The position numbers and the translations under genes were made by a program. Under the pieces are notes generated by a model, which had not been told where the DNA came from, searched no databases, and saw nothing but the letters and a program-made list of their open reading frames with translations. Shown here in pieces: positions 17,901 through 24,866 of a stretch of 64,000 bases of DNA (its first letter is position 1; every line of letters begins with the position of its first letter). Source of the DNA: Streptomyces toxytricini (lineage in GTDB: Bacteria; Actinomycetota; Actinomycetes; Streptomycetales; Streptomycetaceae); assembly GCF_014649915.1 (NCBI RefSeq), contig NZ_BMTY01000027.1, positions 1-64,000 of the forward strand, read 5' to 3'.

Positions 17901-18443
17901 GGCGGCGGCCGCTTGGCCGGTGGCGTGGGCGCCTGCAGCCTCGGGTGGCGCCGCGGCTTCGCTCCCGGCAGCGGACGCGTCCGCGGGGGTGGCGGGGTGG
18001 AGCAGGCGTTCCAGGTCGGCGATCTGCTCGTCCAGCAGGGCCAGGGACTCTTCGAGGGGGCCGCGGTGCGGGGCGTCCGCGGCGGTGCCCTCCAGTAGGG
18101 TCCGCAGGCCCGCGCGGGTCTGCCGCAGACCCTGCAACTCCTGCTCCCGCTGCACGGCCGCATGCGCCTCGGCCGCCAACTCGGCCACCAAGGCGTCCAG
18201 TTCGGCGAAGCCCGCCTCCGGGCCCCACGTGCGGCCCGCCGCCGCGAGCCGCGCCGCGAGGCGGGACCGCTCGGCCTCGCGGGCCGCGGACTCCCCGGCG
18301 AGCGGGGCCGGTGCCGGCCGGCCCGCCCGTACCGCGCCGGCCGCCGCCTCGAACGCGTCGGCCAGGGCCGCAGACCGCTCCCGCAGCGACCGCCCGGCCG
18401 CCGCGATCTCCTCGATCTCCCCTGCGTCGAGGCGCCCGTTCAC
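11934..18443 (-). CDS. Giant 2169-aa P-loop (STAND/Orc-like AAA) ATPase
   Basis: GTG start at 18443 with a weak GGGTGAA site; a longer open frame upstream lacks coding character. Order: N-terminal coiled-coil-like helices (1-155); ~580 residues of Ala/Gly/Pro/Thr/Asp low complexity (155-735); helical repeats (about 740-1250) with FAEAYWLTVGSAEPAHRGD; a middle domain; the entry motif NPYTPFVAGLVPPEVFYGR leading to Walker A GGRQLGKS (about 1515-1522), Walker B RVLVLADEAD (about 1602-1611) and a sensor strand FKIVFAGLHQ; a helical lid; and winged-helix modules at about 1800 and the C-terminus (2090-2169). This arrangement is that of signal-transducing or Orc1/Cdc6-like NTPases used as switches in bacterial conflict systems. 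The stop overlaps the next gene's start. I infer a sensor-switch partner of the HEPN-like protein; defence is a hypothesis. Confidence 0.82.
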   Translation of the reverse strand: MNGRLDAGEIEEIAAAGRSLRERSAALADAFEAAAGAVRAGRPAPAPLAGESAAREAERSRLAARLAAAGRTWGPEAGFAELDALVAELAAEAHAAVQREQELQGLRQTRAGLRTLLEGTAADAPHRGPLEESLALLDEQIADLERLLHPATPADASAAGSEAAAPPEAAGAHATGQAAAAGTATAQADPTQHADREGPARTPADEARTGADRTGCTGAEPATPAHANDDEKESAAGRADHTAIPSRRTGAVGAPAGPSRAQHADSGSAPADNVRSASGRTGAEHAAPTHTNDGDDDATAALVNHIRTGSPHQDSQGTPTGAPTDPVRTPVAVSGATAESASSDPTGAGSRPVGGMDAEPTAPARATGGGDEVAAGPADDVPTGSRRADSAGAGPAEAPTGTTLAQGAGNGCPAAPVPVNHSPSGAPGTAGRDTEPASVREANPAEAVPGSAPADPAPPEYQTAGGLPTTADAATPPRVQGAATESGARSAPPDRIPVGSDSTAGQPTAADAAAPADATHAQPAGAEAAAHSTPAEHASGGSPRPGAGPAAVRVPAHGAGTEAATGSAAAGSFPTGSHPTGAGPTATGSASADHAPDLSGRADAEPAGARVPAQGAGRAGSAGSAPSDRAAAGSRGTGGGAAAGPDTGAGAEPAASPALSDTGSGTSSSVPRARVARDAATGGGSPKGGGVPRPAAAPDAVADGSGRPSGGVDDSAPAAAEAAPRPGSWEASDGGDSPVARLVREGRFAEAYWLTVGSAEPAHRGDCLAFAAAAFACGDEEEAVAVMTGFDPDLEALDADRPALVLAAAASLRAGLLAGWPNDLLIQTELTSALPGNWGKLLERTVDAVRRYQRLDLGATRLAGDSEPALSRARLAAEAAELLDALPRQRIGYPRATQVRSRLIGSEQPLGRALAAISIWAEGTSDPAELDAIWELFRKRGSAERMIEEADAAIRTPKQAKEPIEAAAKRALLRTIEQVSDLLSRARALAAPAVDERSDSVTALRHALDQVREADAPPGVEGAAVLRLRSWLLGDDRSPAGAVPVRDPDGDRASGPPGAQALLAAPDLPRAADGTPLPAEAGFREAVLALLEPADARTVLARYCERGDLHLADALVAALERDLVPAIPAGLDAVPGDWRQRRDTEWSRWSAAHRKAHGAAGTLLAELRTQQLNLQVERELVGRLERLGAPSPEGAFGQAAAGIRTLESEIRTQVDEYVRRLREALALLDPSAEDMQRVTSLLDNRDTVTAEECLSLLREGKPLPDWSATDSGAELERFTAGIELAGVRKASGSQGYSARPWAEFYLAGQPLTEGARSGLESWDALCRPATRGSEWQRHVPSVLRVIGLECQATPVRDHQHEVRGVLRLTARAHASETVPGYVAALGSAASSYTILVVSDEQRGRSPLELLDSSDSGACLIIYLYPLGLAGRREMAARARTAASQQALVIDPAVFGWIAARSPRSFRAAQRVTLPWTAYNPYTPFVAGLVPPEVFYGRQEEIATVTDRFGALFLYGGRQLGKSALLRKVQASFPGTPDRKAIYVDLKARGVGEAEPAERIWPVLEEELKRVGVLRADRAAHLAPDAVLARVERWLEENADRRVLVLADEADAFLTADSKAVRGRGGEATFANVLRLKGLMDRTDRRFKIVFAGLHQVQRFRHLSNVPLTHGGPDVLISTLKPTEAQRLVVEPMAAFGYRFERPELVWRVLAATNYQACLVQIFCERLVAALRGKSLASAQWPITVTDEDVRAVTGSAQVHRHIAERLRITINLEDRYRVLALVIALRSQEDGFQGGYDADELLSAAKRHWKVGFGSLTASDVRIYLDEMVGLGLLIQLADPRLYAVRSPNVVNMLGTREDLELELRQTEFDLPYDYNPRFSRRFVGHDRAGIARYSPLTEHQLSLVTAPGVAAVCLTEAHGPALVEAAVKSYANARELAVRKAGPDTLADAIAQDGGAGSPSVFLVDLRGRPAAEAAACAEALHAHTTPGKGLPHRAAVLLVDPDVPVRQNKFVAAVVHPERWNADSLRAWPECPFDTPDKRRRVIELTGGWPNLLERTVHRIAREGSTLEAALEDARGFTGQAGFARSHLARVGLDDGVVAVLAEWAAYVEPGEGCTYADIASVTGLTLGQVDALVRRLSDTGVVDDGPDGCSLDRITFRALQAVADAS

Positions 18444-18652
18444 GGCTTCACCCCGCCCGCGGTGCGCAGCCGCGCACCCTGCCTCGGAGGGGGTGTGATC
18501 AGGCCATCCGGTAACACCACTCGACGCCTTCCGCGGGCAGCGCTCTGCGCTGACCAGGCGCCCGGCCGGTCGCTTTCGGTGTGCATGCACGGATCCTGCC
18601 AGAGGCATGGTCCGGCGGAAGCGGATTCCCCGGATTCGCCCGGGACTTCGCG

Positions 18653-19045
18653 TCAGCAGTACACGGCGGAGGCGGTGTCGTTCTCCCAGGGCAGGACGTT
18701 GACGCGGTAGCCGTCGTGCATGACGTGGGTGTCGCCGTTCCCGTACGAGTCGGACGTCCAGTGGCACACCACCCCGCTGTCGTTCGACCAGGACGACATC
18801 AGGTCGTTGAACCCGAAGTCGCCGAGCCAGGGGGCGGCGTCCCCGGCGCGCAGGGCGATGCCGCCGCCCGTGAACTCGTGGTCGCGGTACAGGCAGAGGC
18901 TGTTCTGCGGGCAGTTCGAGCCGTCGAAGGTGGTCACGTGGGCGGCGGCGGGTGCCGCGGGCCCGGCCGGGGCGGCCGTGGCGGGGGCGGAGGGCAGCAG
19001 GGCGACGAGGGCGGTCGCAGCGAACAGGGCGGCACGACGCAGCAT
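18653..19045 (-). CDS. Secreted peptidase inhibitor family I36-like protein
   Basis: 130 residues from the ATG at 19045, chosen over a TTG four codons upstream because GGAG lies six bases before it. Residues 1-27 are a signal peptide ending near ATAAPAG. The mature part has the I36 pattern: CPQNSLCLYRDHEFTGGG, a central WLGDFGFNDLMSSWSNDSG, and a closing aromatic VYC, i.e. a crystallin-like beta fold with three to four cysteines. The family includes the streptomycete metalloproteinase inhibitor SMPI, so inhibition of an extracellular protease is likely but unproven. It is divergent from the 1531-residue gene and lies behind the giant ATPase gene, with 209 bases between them. Confidence 0.85.
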   Translation of the reverse strand: MLRRAALFAATALVALLPSAPATAAPAGPAAPAAAHVTTFDGSNCPQNSLCLYRDHEFTGGGIALRAGDAAPWLGDFGFNDLMSSWSNDSGVVCHWTSDSYGNGDTHVMHDGYRVNVLPWENDTASAVYC

Positions 19046-19179
19046 CAAGTGCTCCAAGGGAGTGGGGGATCGAGGGGTGCCCGGGCCTTCGCCGGAGCGG
19101 CGCGCGCGGGCAAGATCAACGTACCGCCGGGATCGCGCTGCGTTGCCGGTGGATACGCTGCGTCACTCGAACGTGGGTG

Positions 19180-19228
19180 GCGCACACGTGCGCACCCCTG
19201 CGCACACCACGGCGCACCCCCGGCGCAC
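19180..19228. repeat. Five GCGCAC repeats at 10-12 bp spacing
   Basis: GCGCAC occurs at 19180, 19190, 19200, 19212 and 19223, i.e. about once per helical turn, 58 to 106 bases upstream of the 1531-residue gene. One copy is part of the palindrome GTGCGCAC (19188-19195). The phased layout suggests a protein-binding array for that gene or its divergent neighbour. Confidence 0.5.
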
Positions 19229-19285
19229 CGCCGGGCGCGGCGACCACCCCGCGGGCCTGTCGGTGCCGGCTGGCAGGATCGCCGC

Positions 19286-22200
19286 ATGAGCCTGCCGATC
19301 CCGCTGCCGTCCGATCCGAGCACGTCACAGGTCTATCCGGACTGGGTACGGGCGCACGACCCCGGCGCAGAGCCCGCCGCCCGCGCCCTCTTCGACGCCC
19401 TGTGCGCGGGCGCCCGGGCGGCGCACGCGAAGCCCGGAGCCTTCCTCGACACGATGCAGCGGCAGGCCCGCCGACTGCCCCCGTCCCATCTGCCCTGGTT
19501 CTGGGAGGCGGTGGCGCACCGGCTGATCCCCGTCCACCCCCGCAGCGCCGCCCGCGCCCACACCCTCGCCCGCAAGGCGGAGCACGCGCACCGGCTGCCC
19601 GCGGATCCGGACCGGCACCGCGCCAACGTGCTGCTCCACGCCCGCCACGGCGCCCTGGCCGCCGCCGACCTGAGCGGGCACCAGCCGTGGCTGGCCGGCG
19701 TCCTGGAGCCCGCCGCCGCGCACGAGGAGTACGTACGGGTCCTCACCGCCTGGCCCGCGGCGTCCGCGGACCTGCCGGCCGACCTGGCCACCCGCGTGCG
19801 CGCGTCCGCGCGCGCCGCCGGGCTGGGCACCGCCGAGGACGCCCGCATCCTCGGCCCGCTCGTCGCCGCCGCGCGCGGCCGGGCCGTCCCCGACAGGCTG
19901 CTCCTCGCCCTCGCCAAGCTCCTCGCCGCGCACCCGCCCGCCGAGGAGCTGTACATCCCCCTCCTCGACCTGTTCCCCGAGTCCCGCGCGGACGCCGCCC
20001 CCTGGCTGCGCCTCCTGCGGGACTCCGGCGCCGCCGCGGCCGCGGCCGCCGGCCGGGCCGTGCCCGAGGGCGGGCTCGGCGACTGGCTGCGCCGGTACGC
20101 CCGCGCCTACCGCCGCCGCAAGGAGGCCGGCGGTGTGGTGCGCCAGCCGGCCGCCACCGAAATCCTGCAGCTCGTACCCCTGTTCGCGCCCCGGCTGAAG
20201 GCCGCCGGCACGCCGGTGCGGCTCCACGAGGACCGCTACGGGTACCCGGGCCTCGACGCCGACCTGCTCGACGCCTGCCTCGCCGCGGGCATCCCCGTCG
20301 AGGATCCGGGCCCCGCCGTCCGCCTGGACTTCTGGGGCGAACGCTCGCGCCGCGACCTCACCGCGCTCGCCGCCGACCCCGTCTTCGGCCCGCGGCTGGA
20401 GGGAACCGTGCACGCCGGGCTGCGCGGCGCCGGCACGGCCATCACCCGGCTCCCGGAGAACCCGGGGATCGCCGCCGAGGTGCGCCACCGCGTCGAGAGC
20501 CTCCTCGACGCCCTGCGCGGCGGCGGGCTCGCCGCCGCCGACGAGGCCGTGAACGAACTGCGGGAGCTCCTCGACCGCCCGACCGCCACCGCCCTCGACG
20601 GCGTCGAGGAAGCCCTGGCCGGCATCGACCTGACGGGCCCGCTGGCCCGCGCCCTGCACGCCGGACTGCCCGAGGAGCTCGGCTGGCCCGCCCTCGACGC
20701 CGCGCTCGCCGGCTTCCCGCCCGGCGAATCCGTCCAGGCGACCAGCACCTGGCCCGTGCTGACCGTGTACGGTGCCACCCGCGCCACCGCCGTCGACCAC
20801 GAGGGCGAGCGCGCCTCCTGCACCTTCCGCGTCCCCGGGGACGCCGTCTCCCACTCCGTGCACTACGCCGGCGGCGACTTCCTCGTCGCCTGGAGCACCG
20901 ACGAGCGCGCCACCTGGGGCAGCCGGGCCTTCTGGGCCTCCCGCCCCGAGGACGTCTTCACCCCGCGGGACCAGCACGGGCTGACCCCGTACGGCGGCTT
21001 CATCCACGGCGGGCTCGGCTACCACTTCGAAACCGCCGACGGCGCCGGCCGCCACGACGGCGAGCGCGTCCTGCGCCCCGGCAGCCGCGAGGGCATCGGC
21101 GGCCACGACCTGATGGCCGGCGACGGGCAGCGGATGTGGAGCGCGTCCGTGTTCCACGCGCACGACCGACGCGCCCCCGTCGATCCGCACACCGGCGAGC
21201 GCATCGGCGACGGCCCCTCCCCGCGGATCGGCGGCGCAGCGGAAGCACCCGACGGCTGGCGCGACTCCGAGGACCTCCGGACCCTGGCCCCGCTCCCCGA
21301 GGGGGCACCGTCCTCCCCGCTCGGCAGGGACGGGCGGCTCGTCGGCTGCCGCGTCCTGCACCGCGTCCCGTGGAGCGGCCACTCGCCCCGAGAGTTCCGC
21401 CTGGAGGCCGCCGACGGCCGCCGGGCCGACTACCGCACCCGCACCTGGGGCCGCCGCCCGTGGGGAATCCTCGCCCTGCCCGCAGGCGGCGAGGACGCCG
21501 TCCTGGTCGACGAGACCGCCGTGCGCTGCCATTCCGCCGCCGACAACTCCCTGCTGTGGCAGGTTCGCGGCTTCCCCGGCGCCCCCGGCTCCGACTCCCG
21601 GGCCGCCAGGACCGCGCCCACCCTCGGCGAAGAGGCGGGACCCGTCCCGCCGCCCGCGTTCTGGCACTTCCTCGCCCCGTGCGACGAAGCCGCCTCCAAG
21701 GCCCTGCGGACCGTCGGCGCCACCGCCGTGCGCGCCCTCCTCGACGCAGCCCTGCGCGGCGACCCGCGCCCCGCCCTGCCCGGGATCGCCGAGCCCCGCA
21801 TCGCCGACGGCGTCGCCCGCGCGGCCAGGCTCGCCGCCGACGTTCTGCGCCGCCGCCGGGACCTCTCCCGCCGCGTCGCCCTCCTGCGGTCCGGGCCCGT
21901 CGCAGACCTGCCCTTTCCGGTCCCCGACACCGTACTCGCGCCCGCCCTGCGCGGCCTCCTGCCCGAGGTCCGCGGGTACGGGGCGCCCGTACCGGCCGCC
22001 CACCCCGCGCTGCTTACCGCGGTCGCCGCAGACGGCCGCCACCTGCGCGGGGAGATCGACGACGAGACCCGGCGCCTCGCCCCGCCCGCACAGCCCGCGG
22101 AATGGGCCGTGCTCGTCGGCGGCATCGGCGCCGCGGCCTGGCGGGCCGCCGTCACACACACAGACCCAGAGGAGCGCGCCGCGCTCGCCGCGCTCCTGGA

Positions 22201-23881
22201 GGTGTGGAGCCGGCAGCCGTTCGCCGAGCCGGGAAGCGCCTGGCGCACCGGCCGCGCCCCCGAGGAGGCCGTGGAGGCCTGCCGGGCGGCGGGCGGGATC
22301 CTCGCCTCCGGTGCGCCCCGCCGCGGGCTCGTCCGCTTCCTCCAGCCCGCCGCCGACCCGGCCCCGGACGGCGCCGAGGAGACCCGCACCGCCGAGGCCG
22401 CCGACGACGCACGCCGGCTGCCGAGGCTCCTCGCGCTCCTCGCCGAGAAGGGGCCGCTGGCCGTGCCCGCGGACGCCGTCGAGGCGTTCTGCCGGCGCAC
22501 CGGCGCCCGCCGGAGCATCGGCCTGCTCGTGCTGGCCGGGCTGCCCGCCCGCGAGCGGTACGACGACCACCGTGCCCTGCTCCGCAAGAAGCCCTACCGG
22601 CTGACCCTTCCGCTGGTCCGGGAGTACGACGACCTCGTCCACCGGCTCGGCGAGGACGGCCGGCGCGCCCTCCTCGCGGCGGGCGTCCCGGACGACCCGG
22701 CCGAGCTGTGGGAGCCCGGCGGCATGACCGCGGCCGCCGGGCGGATGGCCGAGGTGTGGGCCGCGCTGCTCGGCGCCACGGAGTACGTGGACGAGGAGCT
22801 GGCCGAGGCGCTGGAGGCGGAGGCCGGTCTCGGCGGCGGCTGGGCGCGCGCCCTTCCGGCCGGCCGGGCCTCCGGCGCCTTCGGCGAGCACGGCTTCGTC
22901 CTCGCCGTCCACCCCTCGGGGCGCGTCCGGGTCCACCTGGTGCGTGAGGACGGCACGCCGGGCGACTGGGTGTCCGGCACTGCGGCCGCCCACACCGCCG
23001 CCGCAACCGCCATCGTGTGGGCGCTGACCGAGCGGCCCGTCGGCGACCCCGCCGCCGCGGGCGCCCTGCGCCTGTACGGCAGGGTCCGGGCGGTCCTCGA
23101 CGACCCCGGCACGCTCGTGCCCGTCCTCTACCCGCCGGCTCCGGCACTCGCCGGTGCGCCCGGCTTCGCCCCGTACGAGGGCCCTCTGCTGCCCTGCCCG
23201 CAGCCGCTGGACGAGGGCGTGGAGGAGCCGCAGGTGCTCGACGACGGGCTGTTCGTCGTCGAGACGGGGGCCGGCACGGTGTTCGTGCGCACGGCGGCGC
23301 TCGCCGACCCGGAGCGCGTCGAGCGGGCGGCCCGGCTCTGCACGGAGCTGCGCCTGGACCACCTGCGCGGCCGCCTCCTGGAGATGCGGGACGAGCTCGA
23401 CGGCCTCGCCCGCATCGCCGCCCGCGCCGCCGCCGGCCCGGTCCCGGCCGGGGGCTGCGAGAACGACCCGGCGCTCAGCGCACCGGACCTGGTCGCGGAG
23501 GTCGCCCGCACCCTCGGCACCGGGGCGGACGCGGCCGCGCTGTACCTCCAGCTGCTGGCCCTGGCCCGGCCCACCGATGCGGGCGTCCGCCGCTGGAACG
23601 GCTGGACGGCCGCCCGGCACAAGGCGGCCCGGGCCGAGCTCGTGGCCGCCGGCGCGGTCGTCGCCGGCTCCCGGGCGCGCGCCGGGCGCTCCGTCTTCGT
23701 CCCGGGGGAGTGGACCGACCTCAAGGCGCCCCACCTGCCGCTGGAGACGGCGAAGACGGGACCGCACCTGGCGCGCGTGTACGGCAAGGACGTCCACAGC
23801 CCGTACCTGCGGCTGCTGGCGCCGCTGCCGCCGCACGAGCTGTTCGCCCAGGCCTGGGAGGCGTCCCGTACGGCGTCGTGA
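19286..23881 (+). CDS. 1531-aa uncharacterised protein
   Basis: ATG at 19286 with AGGA nine bases upstream. The first ~480 residues are helical (WFWEAVAHRL, ARAHTLARKAEHAHRLP, LLLALAKLLAAHPPAEEL), followed near 490-800 by a beta-rich part (TSTWPVLTVYGATRATAVDHEG, YAGGDFLVAWSTDERATWGSRAFW, YGGFIHGGLGYHFE) reminiscent of a propeller or jelly-roll insert, then more helices, and a C-terminal module with RWNGWTAARHKAAR, SRARAGRSVFVPGEW and LKAPHLPLETAK. The last part matches the gene fragment at positions 2-283. I do not recognise an enzyme motif. Large proteins of this kind sit near MoxR/VWA/SWIM genes in some actinobacteria, which is only a memory-based hint; no such partner is here. Cytosolic, monocistronic, stop close to the next promoter. 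Confidence 0.85.
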   Translation: MSLPIPLPSDPSTSQVYPDWVRAHDPGAEPAARALFDALCAGARAAHAKPGAFLDTMQRQARRLPPSHLPWFWEAVAHRLIPVHPRSAARAHTLARKAEHAHRLPADPDRHRANVLLHARHGALAAADLSGHQPWLAGVLEPAAAHEEYVRVLTAWPAASADLPADLATRVRASARAAGLGTAEDARILGPLVAAARGRAVPDRLLLALAKLLAAHPPAEELYIPLLDLFPESRADAAPWLRLLRDSGAAAAAAAGRAVPEGGLGDWLRRYARAYRRRKEAGGVVRQPAATEILQLVPLFAPRLKAAGTPVRLHEDRYGYPGLDADLLDACLAAGIPVEDPGPAVRLDFWGERSRRDLTALAADPVFGPRLEGTVHAGLRGAGTAITRLPENPGIAAEVRHRVESLLDALRGGGLAAADEAVNELRELLDRPTATALDGVEEALAGIDLTGPLARALHAGLPEELGWPALDAALAGFPPGESVQATSTWPVLTVYGATRATAVDHEGERASCTFRVPGDAVSHSVHYAGGDFLVAWSTDERATWGSRAFWASRPEDVFTPRDQHGLTPYGGFIHGGLGYHFETADGAGRHDGERVLRPGSREGIGGHDLMAGDGQRMWSASVFHAHDRRAPVDPHTGERIGDGPSPRIGGAAEAPDGWRDSEDLRTLAPLPEGAPSSPLGRDGRLVGCRVLHRVPWSGHSPREFRLEAADGRRADYRTRTWGRRPWGILALPAGGEDAVLVDETAVRCHSAADNSLLWQVRGFPGAPGSDSRAARTAPTLGEEAGPVPPPAFWHFLAPCDEAASKALRTVGATAVRALLDAALRGDPRPALPGIAEPRIADGVARAARLAADVLRRRRDLSRRVALLRSGPVADLPFPVPDTVLAPALRGLLPEVRGYGAPVPAAHPALLTAVAADGRHLRGEIDDETRRLAPPAQPAEWAVLVGGIGAAAWRAAVTHTDPEERAALAALLEVWSRQPFAEPGSAWRTGRAPEEAVEACRAAGGILASGAPRRGLVRFLQPAADPAPDGAEETRTAEAADDARRLPRLLALLAEKGPLAVPADAVEAFCRRTGARRSIGLLVLAGLPARERYDDHRALLRKKPYRLTLPLVREYDDLVHRLGEDGRRALLAAGVPDDPAELWEPGGMTAAAGRMAEVWAALLGATEYVDEELAEALEAEAGLGGGWARALPAGRASGAFGEHGFVLAVHPSGRVRVHLVREDGTPGDWVSGTAAAHTAAATAIVWALTERPVGDPAAAGALRLYGRVRAVLDDPGTLVPVLYPPAPALAGAPGFAPYEGPLLPCPQPLDEGVEEPQVLDDGLFVVETGAGTVFVRTAALADPERVERAARLCTELRLDHLRGRLLEMRDELDGLARIAARAAAGPVPAGGCENDPALSAPDLVAEVARTLGTGADAAALYLQLLALARPTDAGVRRWNGWTAARHKAARAELVAAGAVVAGSRARAGRSVFVPGEWTDLKAPHLPLETAKTGPHLARVYGKDVHSPYLRLLAPLPPHELFAQAWEASRTAS

Positions 23882-23892
23882 GGGGCAGCACC

Positions 23893-23921
23893 TTGCCTCA
23901 CCTATCGAAAATCGATAGATT
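23893..23921 (+). promoter_or_regulatory. Promoter with embedded operator for the DUF2975/Xre pair
   Basis: TTGCCT (23893-23898), a 17-bp spacer and TAGATT (23916-23921). The spacer and the -10 hold the palindrome CTATCGA-AAA-TCGATAG (23902-23918; 7-bp perfect arms). A repressor bound there would block RNA polymerase; the Xre protein encoded two genes on is the natural candidate. Confidence 0.7.
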
Positions 23922-23950
23922 CCCATCGTGAGTCGATCGAAGGAGTGGTG

Positions 23951-24448
23951 ATGGGAAGACTGATGGTGCTCGCGCTGCGCTGCGTCCTGGCGATGCTGCT
24001 GGCGGGCTGCCTGTTCGTACAGGGCGTGATGGTGCCCCTGCTGGCCGCCGACATGGACGGCGGCGGGGGCGACCTCTCCCACCTGCGCGTCCCGTGCATC
24101 GTGATCACGGTCCTGGGCGTCGCGGCGGTCGAGGTCGTGCTGGTCTGCGTGTGGCGGCTGCTGACGATGGTCCGCCGCGGCACGGTCTTCTCCCATGCGG
24201 CGTTCCGGTACGTGGACGTGATCATCGGCGCGGTCGTCGCGGCCGCCGTCCTCGTGTTCACCCTCGCCGTCCTCTTCGCGCCCGGAGAGGCCGTGCCGCC
24301 GGGCGTCGTGCTGCTCATCTGCGGGGTGTCCCTCGCCGCCCTCGGCGTCGCCCTGACGGTGCTCGTCCTGCGGACGCTGCTCCGCCAGGCCGTGGCGCGC
24401 GACGTCGAGGCGGCGCGCATGCAGGCCGAACTGGACGAGGTGATCTGA
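23951..24448 (+). CDS. DUF2975 membrane protein
   Basis: 165 residues with four hydrophobic segments (about 6-33, 48-72, 88-113, 118-142), short loops and a charged C-terminal tail (LLRQAVARDVEAARMQAELDEV). AAGGAG ends five bases before the ATG at 23951, so this start is preferred over two GTG codons just upstream. The topology and the partner gene match the DUF2975 family, found across bacteria next to a small YozG-like Xre regulator; the membrane protein is thought to act with that regulator, but the signal is not known. The stop overlaps the next start by one base. An operator-bearing promoter lies just upstream. Confidence 0.88.
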   Translation: MGRLMVLALRCVLAMLLAGCLFVQGVMVPLLAADMDGGGGDLSHLRVPCIVITVLGVAAVEVVLVCVWRLLTMVRRGTVFSHAAFRYVDVIIGAVVAAAVLVFTLAVLFAPGEAVPPGVVLLICGVSLAALGVALTVLVLRTLLRQAVARDVEAARMQAELDEVI

Positions 24449-24675
24449 TGCCCATCAGCGTCGACATCGACGTCATGCTGGCCAGACGGAAGATGTCCGT
24501 CGGCGAACTCGCCGAGCGCGTGGGCATCACCCCCGCCAACCTGGCGGTGCTCAAGAACGGGCGCGCCAAGGCCGTCCGGTTCGCGACGCTCGCCGCGCTC
24601 TGCGAGGCCCTCGACTGCCAGCCCGGTGACCTGCTGCGCTGGGAGCCCGGCGGCGACGGCCCCGCGGAGGGCTGA
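24448..24675 (+). CDS. Small Xre-family regulator (YozG-like)
   Basis: 75 residues that are little more than a helix-turn-helix: MLARRKMSVGELAERVGITPANLAVLKNGRAKAVRFATLAALCEALDCQPGDLL. The sequence after the HTH (RFATLAALCEALDCQPGDLLRW) is the typical YozG-type ending. The ATG overlaps the DUF2975 stop (TGATG), so the two are co-translated. The palindrome in the promoter at 23902-23918 is the likely binding site, making this an autoregulated membrane-protein/regulator pair. Confidence 0.9.
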   Translation: MPISVDIDVMLARRKMSVGELAERVGITPANLAVLKNGRAKAVRFATLAALCEALDCQPGDLLRWEPGGDGPAEG

Positions 24676-24781
24676 CGCCGGCCTCCGGTCGCGGCCGGGC
24701 GGCCGACCCCGACAATGGGTACGGTGCACCTTCCGGTGGGCCGCGGGCCGCACCCCGGCGGCCGGATCCGGCCCTGCGGTG

Positions 24782-24810
24782 TCGACAGGCAGACCGCCCC
24801 TCCGTAGAGT
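24782..24810 (+). promoter_or_regulatory. Vegetative-type promoter for the peptidoglycan-binding protein gene
   Basis: TCGACA (24782-24787), a 17-bp spacer and TAGAGT (24805-24810), close to the main sigma-factor consensus TTGACA/TAnnnT. It predicts a leader of about 50 nt before the ATG at 24867. Confidence 0.6.
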
Positions 24811-24866
24811 CACGGACCTGTCACCCAGCGCCACCGCCGGGCTGGGGCCTACCGAGAGGAACCGCC

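Noticed and set aside
11232..18098. A 2288-codon plus-strand frame opposite the ATPase gene
   Set aside because: Antisense shadow; Gly/Arg-rich without domain motifs, while the minus strand has Walker motifs and winged helices.
18952..22947. A 1331-codon frame overlapping the 1531-aa gene
   Set aside because: Arg-rich shift frame of the real gene, no ribosome site.
24676..24781. Possible small gene between the Xre gene and the peptidoglycan-binding protein gene
   Set aside because: No frame with a start, ribosome site and protein-like composition; the stretch is best explained as a terminator/promoter gap.
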